Positions 11,711-37,687 are shown, counted from the first letter of the stretch. The stretch: DNA of 64,000 nucleotides from Hemibagrus wyckioides (GCF_019097595.1 NC_080711.1:11940428-12004427), one strand, 5' to 3'. Program-made: numbers and translations. Notes: generated by a model from the sequence alone, not told the origin.

Positions 11711-14658
11711 CCATATATGAGTGGAAGATAGGAGAGTTAATAGGGTTGCTAGGATTGGGCTGGTTTAAAATAAAAAGGTCCAAGATCTTATTTTTAATAG
11801 CAAATAACCAAGGGTTAATTTTAATACATTCCCACAGCATATGTGTAAGTGTATTCAACGTGTTTAACATGTCTCCTTTCTTCAGTGCTGGAGGTTTTTT
11901 TTGTGTGGATTTTGAGATGTAGTTAGTTTAGTTTAAACCTGGCAACCCTGGTTAAAGATATTAGCCCTACTGAGTTTGTCCAGCGTGTAGGATACACACC
12001 TGCTTTACCAAAAACCCAGTTGAACAAAGGGAGCTTCTAGACTGTATGCTAGATGATTTGTTGATGTTGTCAAAATTCTGTTTCTTTTGGGGCAGACTAC
12101 AAAACAAGTCAAATGTCATAGTGTCTTAATTTTTGAGGTTATTAATGGCACAATAAAATGGAATATTCTTAAGCTAGATCTTCTCACTCAAGCTCACCTC
12201 GAACACTGTGACACTTAGCGGATGTGCCAGTCTACCCTGGTCTATAATGAGTGTACGACGGCCACCTCCCTGCACATCAATGCTGGCGAGGGTATGCAGT
12301 TTAGAGTCCACCCAGTACAGACGCTGGTTCAACAGATCTGAACACAGGAGCAGGAGAAGAAACAGGTCAAATACATCCATGCCCATGCTAGCAAGGTGCA
12401 CAACACTGCGTGAGGAAAAAGCTCTTACCAAGAGTTATCCCATTGGGCCAGACAATGTTATCAGACACCAAAGTGCTGCGATCAACTCCATTCAGGCCTC
12501 CCCTCTCAATCTTAGCAGGCAAACCCCAGTCAGTCCAGTACACAAAACTAAACAGAATATCAAGGTTAGGGTAAACCAACATACCATTAGTAGACCAAAA
12601 CTTGTTCTTTAAACTTCATGTGTGCGACTCACTTCTTAATTGGGTCAACCACAATAGCTCTTGGCTTGGTCAGGTCTTTTCTAAAGAGCGTCTTGCGCTT
12701 CTTTCCATCTGCTGTGGCTACAGAGATAGCTCCACGTATACTATCTGTCCAATAGATATTATCATGGATCCAGTCCACTGCAATCCCTTCAGGTGCACCC
12801 AAGTCAGAGTCAATCACAATGCTATGCTGAGATGCGTCTAATGCTGCATCCATGGGAGCTCTAGAAAATACAAAGCAGGCGTTATATATAATGAGGCATA
12901 TTTTGTGTTGCTTTGTCTCTCTGTGATTCCAGCATATTTCATTTGCATCCATAATTTTGGTTGATTTATGGTGTATATAAATAAATATTCAAAGGGCAAA
13001 AATTTGCAAATCCCACGTTTTTGAATAAGGAAAAGTATATGTGGATAAGTATACATCCTGCAACATGACAACAATCCCATATACATGGCAAAATAAACAG
13101 ATTATTACCTATAAATTTTCTTGTGGGACAGATCAGTCCAGAAGAGCTCCTTGGTGCCAATATTCATGTCCAATGCAACTATGTTTTTCTGACGGGAGAT
13201 GACTTGCACATACTCGCTCTTATCCAGAGTCATCTTCCTCACCTCGTGGCGATTAGTGAAGAACAGATAGGCAATAGTTCCTGAGATCGTAGAATAAGAC
13301 TTTATCAAACAACAAATCAGGTTGAATTGAGTGATGCACAGTGCAGCCTAGATCTCCAACACGTACCAACAGCTTTGCAGGCTTTAGTTGCTGGATCCAC
13401 TTGGTAACCTTCAGAGCACTCACACTTGTAGCTGCCCACCTGATTCACACAGATCTGACTGCATGTGTCCCCATTGGCACACTCATCAATATCTGTGTAA
13501 TGAAAAATTAGGACAAAGCTTACAGCTTAATGTTCAAGTGTGAGCGGTTTAAACAGAGCAATTTCCCAGATCTACACAGTCTTACCTTCACAGCGTTTCT
13601 TGTCTACCAAGTGGAATCCACTGGGGCACAAGCATTCGTAGCCAATCTTTAGATCATTACAGATATGAGAGCAGCCACCGTTGTTGTACAGACACTCGTT
13701 AGAATCTGTCGGGGTGAAAGACGTTGTTAGCAACATCCCAAAAACAGTCTCAGGTGTGGATTTATTAAAGGTTAATTACTCACCACACTCACGCAGCGGC
13801 TCATCAGACCAATCCCTACAATCACGATGCTTGTCGCAAACTTTGTCCATGCTGATGCATTCACCGCTGCGACACTGAAACCTGGATGGTGCTTCACAAT
13901 GGCTTGCTGAAAAAAAGTCATCATGATTCATCTATCTAAACATGCTGTACTCATATTTAGATTTTTTTTTTTTCCTGAAATGCATCAAGGACTCACCATT
14001 GACACAGCCCAGTTCATCACTCATATCCTGACAGTCATGCACCTGGTTGCACTGGTGGCTCCCGTGGATACATGATCCATCACCACAGCGGAACTCATCT
14101 GGCTGGCATGTGGATACGGCTGTTCAAATACAAAAATGTTCTACGCTTCAAAATCCTTTTACATATGAACATCCAAAACACTGAAGCTCTTCAACTGTTA
14201 TCTGGTAGGAAAAGAAAGGGTTTTGACTTACCGCAGTCTTTCTCATCTGATCGATCCGGGCAGTCCGCATCTCCGTCACATCTCCAGGGGTTTGGAATAC
14301 ACTCCCCAGTGCCACAATGGAACTCTATATTGGAGCAGGGCCTCCTGGGAGATGGAGATGGTTGGTTGCCGCAATTCTGAGGCCACTCGTCTGAACCATC
14401 CGAACAATCGGTATCTCCGTCACAGGCCCACAGGCGCGGCAGGCAGGCTGAGTTGTTGCAGCGAAAAGCAGTGGAGCTGCAGGTAGTGGGCTGACACTGT
14501 GCTTCATCACTGCCATCATCACAGTCAGTGTCTTCATCACAGACGAAAGCCCGAGACACACACTGACCATTTGTGCAGCTGAATTCACCATTCAGACACT
14601 GTCTGGGAGCTGAATTAAGAAGTGAATGACAAAATAAAGACATTTTAGACACGTTACA

Positions 14659-14689
<31 letters not shown>

Positions 14690-17600
14690 AGCATGACACA
14701 AAGGAGCGCTCACTGCAGCCTGCTTCATCAGCTCCGTTCTCACAGTCAGCCTTCCCATCACATTTCCAGCTGTTAGGCACACACTGGTTTAGCCGTCCAC
14801 CACAATGGAACTCGGTGGGTTTGCACGTCTTTGTCACTAACAGAAATAAACAGAAAACAAGATTAGTGTTGAAACAAATGTCTGTTAAGTCCTACACCCT
14901 TCAAACCTTGTTGATATGACAAACATTCGTAAAAGTACACGTGTATATACATGGTTCATGAGATACTCACTGCAGGAGGCAGGGAGCTCATCAGTACCAT
15001 CACCGCAATCATCTGTACCATCACATATCCATCTCACTGTAATACACTTCCCATTGCCACACTGGAAATTCCTAGAGCCGCAGGGTCCAACCTCTGCAAA
15101 ACAAGAAGATATTTAACACTATTTTTCAATTCGCATTGTCATAAAGCAGGTTTACAGACATCCAGATGTAGGATTTGATGCCTAATGAGTAAGTCAGAGG
15201 TGACAGTGACAAGGAGAATATCACTGAGAGGAGAAACCTTGAGAGAAGTCAGACTCAAATGGGAACCCATCCTCTTCTAGGTGACACCTGATAGTGGGAT
15301 TAAACTCTTTAAGTCAAACTACTAAATGTGTTTGATGGTCAGTATGAGAATCTTCTTAGGTCTACAGGTCTACTGTTTTTTTGGGAGTATTGGGGAACTT
15401 AAGCTTAAGGATATCTATGGAACCATCCACAACAACAGAAAGTGTTGCTCGCATTTTTTAAACCATCTCTTCACACAGATCCATTTAACCTGATTAAAAC
15501 AATATTATTAACATGATCTAAGGTCAAGAGAAAGACACATTTTATTAGTTTATAGCACACAAATAGCAAGAATCTGTTTGGAAACAAACACAAAAAAAAA
15601 GGATTTTACTTATTTGTGTGTGCCAACAGCCAACAGATCTACCCTACAAGTCTAACCGTCACAAGCGACTTCAGTCAATGCCTTTTACTATAAAAACCTG
15701 TATTGCAGGATTATGCCACACCTATTCTATTTCACACTTGACTATGAAACTGGTGTAATCAAACCAGTTGTAATAAAGATTTAAGAATAAAAGGATCTGT
15801 TTAAACTAGATTAAGTACAACTGGTTTTGAGGTGTTTGTTAGTTTCTGTTTCCTTGCTGTGGAAACTAAAACTACCAAACAGTGCAACCAGAAAGAAGAA
15901 CTGGGGTTTAACCTCCAACGAAAAAGGTTTTGTTTACATTATGGCTGATCATTACTTCTGCTAGTAAACACTGAAATATGTGGCAAGGTGGTTCGATGGA
16001 TAGTATCGCTGCCTCACAGCTCCAAGCTCCAGGTGGGACGCTAAAATCATGATACGGTCATTTTCCCCCATGCTCCCTTGGACATTTTTAACTAGAATTT
16101 CACCATGTTCGAACTTTGGGTTTTCTCCATATTCTCTGGTTTCCTCTTAATGTCCAAAAAATAGGATTGGCTGTGCTAAATTGCTCCTAGGTGTTCATGA
16201 GTGTGTGAATTTGTGTATTTGCATGGTGCTCTACAATGGACTATCATTCCATAAAGGGTGTGTTCCTGCTTCACGCCCAGTGTTCCTGGGATAGGCAGCG
16301 GATTACAAAAGATGAATGAAATGATGATCCCACATCTATTACTGGCATTTGTTGTAAAAATCAGTTGCTAAGAGAAAAAAATGTTTATCAAGCTGATTTG
16401 TATAATCTTTGTATTTTTGTATACCATGTGGTGTTCAGACTTATGTAACTGTCCATACATAATACTGTGTGGGAAAAGTTCCTAAAGTGTACTGATATAA
16501 AAGCTCTTCTTAGGCAATAATAGCCGACAAAAATATGAAGCTGTGTGACAATGTCATTAATTTCAGTTCTACTCTAATGATCGCAGTCTGTTTGTTTAGT
16601 CAATAAATATAACGTGACATTTCCTCCCAATTTGTAACTAAGCTGAGTTGTGTATGCACAGTCCTGCATCCAATAGGCTATCAGTGGACGGATGAGGCTT
16701 TGGGAATTTCCTCCTAGTTTTGGTCACCTGTTTGTGACATAACCTGAAGGGGAGGGACATTACGGATCACGCCACTGTTAGCCGTTGTAAGTGTACACAA
16801 AAGGCTGCCAACTGGCAAACAAAATATATTATACAAAGTCTCACTAAGCCTCTTTTACAATCAATGACAAATCAATTTGATCATTAATACAATCAATTGC
16901 AAACCAATCCTGATTCCCCTAATCTCTTGCACACCACAGACAGATGGGGCTGAACTCATGCAAAAAGGAATGGTGTGTATTCGGAAAAGACCTCATGACA
17001 TTGGGGAAAGCGTATGCACTGCTATGGATTTTCTGTCAACACATTATCTTGTCAATAATTCCAGGATTTTGGAACTTTTCATCCATTTGATAAGCCACTA
17101 AATCACTAATTCTCACACACACTGTGTTTCTCATCTTCTCAACGTAGATGAGAAATGTTCATTTTAATGTTTATTTTGTTTCCATCAACAGCGTAGAGAC
17201 ACGTCTATATTATATATTCTCACGGAGAAAAGCAGTACCACTTTATTTATATATTGGCACTTCACACTACATTCATATGTACCACAAAAGACTGCAATAA
17301 TGTTCCCCTTAAATCATAACTGAGTTCTGGTAAAATACATATCAGTATCACAGTTCAGGGAAAATATACTTATTGGGATCTGGTGGTTTAAATACAGGCA
17401 TATATATATATATATAAGCTTAGAAAACAACAGATATTTCAGTGAAAGTTAATTTAAATTCTTAGAAATGTGATCAAAAACAAAAATACTGTACAGAAAC
17501 ACACAAGTCAGCGTTGTAAATAATGCAACATAGACTGTGATATGTTGGCCAGTACAGTAGAAGCAAAGCAGTGGGAAACTAAACAGTGGTCATCTCAGCC

Positions 17601-18289
17601 ATTCAGATTTGGAGACCCCACTGGAAAAGGCCCCATATTGTGGATCATAAATCTGGAAAAAAAAAAAGTAGGCCAGTCGTGACACATTCCTAAAATGTTC
17701 CTGGCATTCTCTGTGCATTTTCAGAAGCATAATAAAGAGGGAATTCCTGGAAAAGTGGTAGGGGGCGACCATGCTAGAGTGCTGCTCTTTAGGAAGCCTC
17801 TAAGGGCACAGCCCAAATACACAGAACTCCAGCTCCAGGAACTGAACAAAGGGTTGTGGGATTGGGTTAAATAAGTGGGCAGATAATCCACAGAGTATTC
17901 AGGATTTATCTTGTAGGCTTTATTCTACTTCTGTTCACACTGATGAGATATTTCAGTACTACCCATCTTTACACAGTCTAACTTTATCAGTTTGTCACAG
18001 AATAACCGTCTTGTACAGACACATGTGCGGTCACGGTCAGAAATGGCGCATGCGCGTTGTGTGTAGAGGTCTGTACAGTGATGCAACATAAAACCTGTTA
18101 AACAAGATATGAACCCATACATGATATTTCGACAAGGATGGCACAGTGTTAGAAACAAATATAGTTTAGTTGACAGGGAAACAATGATTACGACTGAAAT
18201 AAATATTTAAAATAAAAACTTATGGCCTTACCTGTTTGGACTTGGCACGTTAAATATAACACGAAGAAGAAAAATAAAGCCTTTTCCAT
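8820..18289 (-). CDS. ldlr: low-density lipoprotein receptor, 18 coding exons, complete
   Basis: Encodes the cell-surface receptor that binds apoB/apoE lipoproteins and carries them into clathrin-coated pits. The 18 coding exons join in frame to 869 codons plus stop (human about 860 aa). Exon 1 (18232-18289) encodes a signal peptide starting [15 protein letters not shown]. Then follow seven LDL-receptor class A repeats, two EGF modules, a YWTD beta-propeller, a third EGF module, a Thr/Ser-rich stalk, one transmembrane helix and a short tail with the FENPVY internalisation motif. Many exon lengths (123, 120, 126, 172, 228, 119, 140 and 142 nt) equal the human ones as I know them, which strongly supports orthology. 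smarca4 lies upstream on the same strand, as in human. Intron 1 is about 3.1 kb. No frameshift or lost cysteine was noticed. Confidence 0.98.
9440..9560 (+). mobile_element. reverse-transcriptase relic in ldlr intron 15
   Basis: The plus strand reads through a short stretch resembling the LINE reverse-transcriptase block [10 protein letters not shown] (here [13 protein letters not shown]) after an in-frame stop. It is opposite in sense to ldlr and far from any splice site. Only this fragment is recognisable, so the family cannot be named. Confidence 0.5.
10340..13705 (-). CDS. ldlr: ldlr exons 7-14: EGF-A, EGF-B, YWTD propeller, EGF-C
   Basis: Exons: 13586-13705 (EGF-A, with [18 protein letters not shown]), 13367-13492 (EGF-B), 13109-13280, 12633-12860, 12429-12547, 12198-12337, 10620-10761 (propeller) and 10340-10483 (EGF-C). 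Propeller blades are visible as [41 protein letters not shown] and [13 protein letters not shown]. In the known receptor this region releases ligand at endosomal pH, and EGF-A is where PCSK9 binds. The EGF-A core is nearly identical to the mammalian one. The intron between 10761 and 12198 holds GATA and TCTA/TGTC arrays. Confidence 0.96.
10855..10924. repeat. (GATA)n microsatellite in an ldlr intron
   Basis: About 17 near-perfect units, in the intron between the exon ending the propeller (10620-10761) and the exon at 12198-12337. Confidence 0.95.
11643..11710. repeat. compound (TCTA)n-(TGTC)n microsatellite in an ldlr intron
   Basis: The array changes motif part way through, from TCTA to TGTC units. 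This is typical of a point mutation spread by slippage. Confidence 0.93.
13784..15093 (-). CDS. ldlr: ldlr exons 2-6: seven class A ligand-binding repeats
   Basis: Exons are 14971-15093 (repeat 1), 14714-14836 (repeat 2), 14232-14609 (repeats 3-5 in one 378-nt exon), 13997-14119 (repeat 6) and 13784-13906 (repeat 7). Each repeat shows the six-cysteine pattern with an acidic calcium cage of the type CDGxxDCxDGSDE, for example [16 protein letters not shown] in repeat 5. Repeats 3-5 sharing one exon is the arrangement known from mammals. By family knowledge this region binds apoB and apoE; the acidic residues needed for that are visible. Confidence 0.96.
15985..16320 (+). mobile_element. decayed SINE/LINE-tail repeat in ldlr intron 1
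   Basis: It begins with a tRNA-promoter-like stretch ('tggttcgatggatagtatcg', 'ctgcctcacagctccaagct') and continues with 'ggttttctccatattctctg', 'ctaaattgctcctaggtgtt' and 'gtgttcctgggataggcagc'. Related copies in reverse orientation are at 41936-42110, 42745-42960 and 57655-57862, so a dispersed family is clear. Individual copies are strongly diverged. Confidence 0.65.
18046..18055. promoter_or_regulatory. perfect NRF1 palindrome in ldlr intron 1
   Basis: GCGCATGCGC is the canonical NRF1 site and is rare in this AT-rich DNA. It lies about 180 bases downstream of the ldlr first coding exon. Binding is inferred from the motif only. Confidence 0.4.
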
Positions 18290-18534
18290 AGTTTCCTAAT
18301 GAAGCGCCTCCACCTTGCTCCACGTTATGTTTACAATAAATATTAAAATTGTGTTCTGTCGTCGTTTCGTAGACCTATGTTCTATGGAAATTAATTAAAG
18401 AATATTAATTTAAAAATATATACTATTCGCATTTATTAGTAAGAAAAACAGAGAAGGCACTTTTACTCTCCAGTGCCGGTACTAAATTTTGTATTATGGT
18501 GAAATCAGTTAAATTTGAATGGGGGGTGAAGTGT

Positions 18535-18612
18535 GGGCGGGGTTTACCCCCGCAGAGGCGGGGTTTGGTGGTGTGATTTTTGAGGTGCACTGTTTTCAGC
18601 GGGAGGGGGCGT
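18535..18612 (-). promoter_or_regulatory. ldlr promoter: SREBP element flanked by Sp1 sites
   Basis: On the minus strand the order toward the gene is a GC box (18605-18611), then ATCACACCAC (18568-18577), then CCCCGCC boxes (about 18557-18563 and 18535-18542). The human LDLR sterol-regulatory element is ATCACCCCAC, one base different, embedded as AAAATCACCCCACTGC between Sp1 repeats. Here the flank AAAAATCACACCACC and the following AAACCCCGCCTCTGC line up with human repeats 2 and 3. The SRE is about 280 bases upstream of the ATG. Sterol regulation through SREBP is inferred from this layout. Confidence 0.75.
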
Positions 18613-18694
18613 GTCCTGAGCGGCCACCCCAACATTGTAGACCCGCCCAGTCTGTCAGAGGAGTCGGATATTAGTGAAGAATTATATTTATACT

Positions 18695-18781
18695 ACTTAT
18701 AATATAATATAATATAATATAATATAATATAATATAATATAATATAATATAATATAATATAATATAATATAATATAATATA
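18695..18781. repeat. (AATAT)n pentanucleotide array upstream of ldlr
   Basis: A near-perfect array of about 17 units directly upstream of the ldlr promoter boxes. It is a likely length-polymorphic site close to regulatory DNA. Confidence 0.93.
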
Positions 18782-18799
18782 AGAGGTAAAAAACAGAGA

Positions 18800-21340
18800 G
18801 CCTACAACCATTTCCATGTTTTAATGCTGAAAAAATATTTTTAAAATAACTAAATTAAAAATAAATCAGTTATAATGTTTATATATTTTAAAACGAAATT
18901 AAACACTATATAAATATGCAAAATATCTGTAGATATTTATTTTTTTATCTGTGTCTATCTCAATTTATGCATGAATGGGGAGTTATGCATACATACCACA
19001 TTTCTACACAATAAAGCATTTTTTCTGCTTTAGCTCTGCAGGGTCTTCTACTCATTAACATTGAGATAAGGCCCTTAGTGACATACTAGCCTGGTGGCCT
19101 TGGCTAGTAAGGTGTGTGCAAATCGGATGAGCAAAGGTATGTGGGAGTGCAAAGTCACCAACATAAGCCACAACCATCACACATTGCATCATGCTATCTA
19201 TTGCAGCTGACTGCAGACTATATTTTATTTAGGAACAGAAGGGTTTGAGTTTTGTCATTTTTTATTTATTTTTTCCCCCAGAACTCGCTGGTTCATTGGA
19301 CATGGCATAAGAGTTCAATGGAAACATGGAATGAAGCCTTCAAAATCTCTATTCAAAAAGAAACTTATATGTAAGGATGTCATCATTGCCACTTTTTACT
19401 AGGAAAACGTATCATGTCTGGTTGTATATTATGTACGTAGTTTCATAAAATGGCAGTAAAATGTATTCATAAGGAATACCACCAACCAAGGAAATAACAC
19501 ACCACCTAACACACCATGGTGAGCTTCTAGAAACTTCACACATATATACACATATATTAATTTTATATCCATTGTCTGCATTTTAAAATATGATACTGAT
19601 GATCATCTTAATATCTTAGTCTAAGGCAATTCCTGTGGTCTCAGAGCACAGAAATCATATATAGATCTGTTCCACTATGAAGGCATGGCGTGAACCTGGT
19701 CTAATACAAGATTCCTATCTGATGTAGTTTGAAACAGATTCAATAGTCACCTTCCTGCAGTGCAGAACAATTACATGCGTGACATGGATCAAGCAGAGTA
19801 ATTCTTCTTTTGTCAGGATTTCTACATTGCTTAAGAACAACATACAGGACATGTGTATATCTTTATATCCTTCACTGAAAACGTTTCAGAGACAGAGACA
19901 GTTTTCTTCACACTGGAAGGCATAGGATTGTAGGAGGTTATTATGGATATGATTAAAGCAATAATGATAGATGCTACTTGTGACCAGTGTATCAATTGCA
20001 CGTTAATGAATTTGAATGGAATTACAGCTTATACTGTAGAAAGTATGGAATAACCTGCTGAGGGAGCTTTACTGATTGTTGACCTGAAAAGATGCCCGGC
20101 ACTATGACACTAAACGATAAAGCTCAAGAGAGCTACAAACAAAAACCAAAATCTAATAAGAGTGATACTCCTTTAAAGAAAACCAAACATGGCTTACATA
20201 TAAAAGGCGTCATACTCAACATAGTTTGTCATTTAATACTCAGATGCAAACATGAAGCTTTTACAATCATATATATGAGAAGATCCATTAATGCTGCAAG
20301 TGCAACTTTTACTTTTCCCATGTTTCTGCATTGTTACACAAATCTACGCTGTATCTATCATCAGTTGGGTAAATTCGACTGATGGTGTTTCTCTGACCAG
20401 CATAGTAATTCTTATTGATTAATGAAGATTCAGGTAGCACACAAGCTTTCAGGTGATGAAAGATGATGTATGAGAGAGGAAAATGTGTATTGAATATCTT
20501 AGATATCACAAATTACCAACTTCAAATGACTAATACTGGTCATCTGAATGAACTAGTTTAGTCCAGATTTCAGTTACTTAATAAAAAGTAAGCATCAACC
20601 TGGACCTAATGCATTTTGATGGTAGAAGGTTTGGGAACCAAAAAAAAAAAAGCGCTATGGATCCAATTAATATCCAGAAAATTATTGCACTAATTTGTGT
20701 AAGGAGTTTATGGATTAATTAGGTTCATGGTATTAATCTGATGTGTGGAGTTTATTTTAAGGTACAAGGGTCTCTGGTAAAAGTTGAAGGTTTTATTCAG
20801 CCGCTTCCTCGATTTCCTTTTGGCTCAGAGCACCATCTAGTGTCAAAAGTGAGAACAATAATTAACAAAAACAAAGGCATAACAGTCACTGGGCAAAGCT
20901 ACGAGGATAACGTATAGAAAGGTAATCATCCAAAATCTAGTGCATAATCATCTCCCTTAAACCACATCCAGTTCTTAGGAAGTGTAAAGACAGACAAACT
21001 TATTTTCAGCTGTAATTTAAATAAATAAATAGACAGACAGACAGACAGACAAATAGATAGATAGATTCCATACCATGGAGATGATCAACACATTTTGCTT
21101 GTAAACTCTAAACTCATATATAAGCTAACATTATTAGCATTTCTCTGCTCATTAAGGTTTGGGGAAAGTTTATTTAACGTTCTGTTAAACTGTAAGCTTT
21201 TTCCAGGGATGGCTTGGAGAACTGCATACCTTCAAATGAACTATTAACTAAGACTAAGACTAAATTCAACTAAAATACTATTTTACACCAATGCAGATTA
21301 TGAATGATCAGATTACTTCCACTTACTAAACAAGTAACAT
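18800..21340. other. spacer between ldlr promoter and the second Tc1-derived element
   Basis: AT-rich sequence with no convincing exon, RNA gene or repeat family. A short ACAG/ATAG tetranucleotide run lies at 21027-21065. Open frames such as 20092-20382 have no recognisable motif and are probably chance. Confidence 0.5.
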
Positions 21341-21862
<522 letters not shown>

Positions 21863-22676
21863 TTTAAGGTGTAGAGTTTTAAATTTTAAGACCTGCTCGT
21901 ACACCCACATGTATGCAACACTGCAGTTTTGTTCAATATTGTATAACAGGCATTGGTCAGTCACGCCTAAAATACAGAATGTTTGTTGATCCTGAAAATC
22001 ACTGAACCTAAAATAAACCTTCGTAGTACTCCGAGAAGGTCTGTTACGAAGGTGGTTATAGTTAACAAAACGGAACATCTGATGAATATTCCTTGTCAGT
22101 TGACAAAAAGTATAAGTCAATACTTCCCAAAAGGTTTAAGGAACAGCAATGTAAATCAAAACAGTACATTAACATAACACTAACAAAATGGTTTTCCCAA
22201 ATAGGGGCAACCAAAGCACTAACCTTATGGATTTGCTGGCTTTCTGCATGTGAATAACAACCATCTATTGATCTAGTAATTACTTAATATTTTCCAAGCT
22301 ACCCTCAGACATCCACACAGTAATGAATCCATGATGTAACAGGGACCCTAATGACAAACTTGCACTTGATAAAATAAGCAACATGCAGGATGATATGTGA
22401 AGTATGAACACTAACTGAAATCATTCAGCTCAATTTAAAGATTTTTCCAGCTGTAGACTCTCCTCTACTCAAGGTAAACACTGGGATGGGATCCCACGAG
22501 ACCCAAGAAAAGAATCATTTTTATTTTCAGTGATAATAAAAGGTCAGATATGAAGCTATCTATGTCAGATCCTATGTGCAGTATAAGTTCATCATAAAAA
22601 TGATAAGTGCTTTGAAACAGACTTATTCTATTTACTGAACTTATGACAAAACAAATCCACATAGTTGTAAGATGCC

Positions 22677-22682
22677 TTTATT
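22677..22682 (-). promoter_or_regulatory. candidate smarca4 poly(A) signal
   Basis: AATAAA on the minus strand, about 770 bases past the smarca4 stop codon. The intervening sequence has no coding signal and fits a 3' untranslated region. Other signals may be used as well. Confidence 0.5.
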
Positions 22683-23454
22683 ATAGTCTTGGGATTCCAG
22701 TGACACTGACACAGTACTGAGTCCTAAGCGCTACTCCTCCTTTTAGCCAAATGGAGTTCAAAAAAGGAGAAAGTACCATAATCCTGCTAATATTCTTAAA
22801 TTAACCTTAGGAAAGAAACTGAAAGACAGGAAATGTCAAAGTAAGAGAGAATAATGGCAGAACAACCCATACACCTTGTTCCTTAACAGACTCACAACAT
22901 GCACTCTGGAGAGGCTTTAAAAAAAAAAATAAAAAAAAAACCCAATACAGAAGCCAGTGACTACTGTACACTGCTCACACACATGAAATTACAGGAAAAC
23001 AATATCACCTAAAAATGGTCAAGTAAATTTTCCTGATAGTCCACAGTCTGTCAGCTAGCCACGCTACTGTCCACATCACTTTCAAAAAGAAAAAAATATA
23101 TATATAAAGGAAAGAGGACAAATACATTCCTACTATATATAAACCGGGAATGCCTGTTTAAATATTAAAGTGTTTTTTTATTGGATTTAAATCACCTGAG
23201 CCAGCACCATCAACAGCTGCACTGCATTAGTTTGTTGACATGGACCCTCCATTAAAAACACTTCATTCGGGGGTAAAACCGTCTGCACAAACCTACACCA
23301 TGTTTCAGTTAATCCGTTTAGGTTTGAAAATTCACTGAAAATTCATCTAAGGTATAACTAGGCCCTTCACATGGAGTTGATCCTGTAACGCTAAAGTGAA
23401 AAATGATGTCTAGATCAGATCACAAAGAAAGGCTGGTTTGGTCCGGTTGAAGGC

Positions 23455-35374
<11,920 letters not shown>

Positions 35375-37687
35375 CTCTCAGCAGAGCCGGGAGGAATGAG
35401 AGGAAAAAATGTACTGTTCTGCACAGAGAATGATAAAGTACAGACATAGTCAAGTACAAAGACTACACCTTGAAAAAAGATGAAACGATAAAAATGTACA
35501 TCACATCATATCTATATCTATATATCTATCTATCTATCTATCTATATATATATATGATACACCAGAATCAATAGAGTTGTCTCTGAGACATACACTTTTT
35601 GGGAAAATCTAATTTGTGATCATGGTTTTATTTATTTATTTTGTTTAACTGTTTGTTCAATGTTAATAGTTAATATAAAATTTGTAATAGATTCGTATTT
35701 TGAATGCTCACTGAGAGTTGACAGTTAACTAAGTTTAGGCGTCCATTATAAGACAGCATACAAGATATTTTTTTTTTTTGTTCACAGATACTGATAAACA
35801 AGACAGAGAGTTTGTGGTCTGTTGACCTTTCAGTGAACCCTTATTTTCTGTTGCCCAACAAAACTCACAAATTCCCATCTTTATTAAATAGCAAACAAGT
35901 AAAAAGTTAATTAGATTTAAAAAAAAAAACAAAAAAAAAAACACCATCAACTGAACATGATTTTTTGCTTTGACTGTACACGTTCTAGGCTCAGCATATG
36001 ACCGCACACTGCTACATCATGACTATAAAAATATTCATTTATTAATTGATATTAATAAAGTTGGAAGTGTTATTTAATTGTCCTGGTTTAATACAGCCAG
36101 CAAACACAATCTATAGTCTTTTACATACAGACATAACAAAATTACAAAGAAAAAGAGCAATGTAATTATTTTAAAATGCTTGAGAGGCAAAATAGATGAA
36201 TATAAAATATACTAGAATTTTACAGACATATGACATGCTGCCAGCTCAACATAACACTTAAACAGAGCCTTGCCCAGCTAGTGATAGCACAGAAAATCTT
36301 AGATTAAATAAGATATAATCATGACCTTGAAATGTAAACAATAAAACGGTTATGGGAATATAATCAAAAGGACGTCCCGAAAATATACTATTCCTCTTAT
36401 GCCACAGTAAGTTGCCAATCCTTTGTAAATAACGAAAGAATCATGTCATACTTTTTATCCATTTATTTTTACATTTAATGTTGTGGACCAAATGTGGAAA
36501 GTCAGTTCTTGGGGTCTCTTACATAATAACAGCTAGAAAAAAAAAAGTTACAGCTTTATGATGCAAAATGCTGACAATGGAGGCTCTTTCTGAACAAAAT
36601 CTTAAATAAATGTCCCCTCAAAGAAAACTGATACCTATAGAGCTATAAATGTGAGCTGAGATTGACCAGTAGCGACACTACAGTCAGAGGCGTGCTGTTA
36701 TAGAGAATCAATCAGATGCTGAGCAAACACAACAAAACATTAAACAGTGCTGTGGTAGTGTGTGTTACTGGGCACAAACATGAGATTTATTCCCATTGTT
36801 TAGCCCTGTCCACTGTAACATATGAATACTGGAAAGCAATGACTAAATTATGGCTCGTTTGAGAAGTTTTATCAAGAAATAAAGAAGCTGAAAAGGCAGA
36901 GCAACCTACACTGTGACTTCTGTCACTGACCAAACAGATGGCTGATGGAAATACAAAGGGCTCAAGCTGACTCCGTGTTACGCCCGAAAACACACAGTGA
37001 ACGATTTAAAAACAATAATAGGCTTAGTATTTGGTCAAATTAAATATACTGTGCCATTTCTATTCATAATTATTAGCAGTAAACTTGCGTGAAGTAGGTC
37101 TGGTCGATGATGTGGTGCGTGTCTGTGACCAGCTTAGCGTAATTGCTAACAAGTGTTCAGCTCTCATATTTCTTTATAAAAAAAATAAGCTTCGTTTTTT
37201 TTTATTGTCTTGCTTTAAATGTATACCTTACGTTTAAAGAAGAAAAACCGCGTTTACTTTTAATAGTACAAACTTCTAAAAGACGTTTAAAGAGTTAAGT
37301 CAGAAATGATCCTATTGACGTGAACTCATTCAACAGCAGCTGTAGCAGCTAACGCTGTTAGCTAGCGACCCGGCAAGTTTTTCAGAATTCTGTACAGGGC
37401 CACTTCCGCCACTAAAATGACAAAAAAATAAAAAATAAAAGAGTTAATATCCAACAGTAAAGTTTACACACATGGAAAGCAGCGCTTAGAAAGAGAGAGG
37501 GGAAAAGAGCTAATGCTAACTAAGTAGAAACAGACTCTATTAGCTAGGAAGCCGTGTAAGCAAGTTCATCATGTAGCCAGTTAGCTTAGCTGTGGAGGAA
37601 AAAACCAGTTCATTGGTACGGAAAACAACCAAGTGCTTAACTTCGTCTTGTTTAATCTGTGCGTCGAGGAATTTTTACACCATCGTA

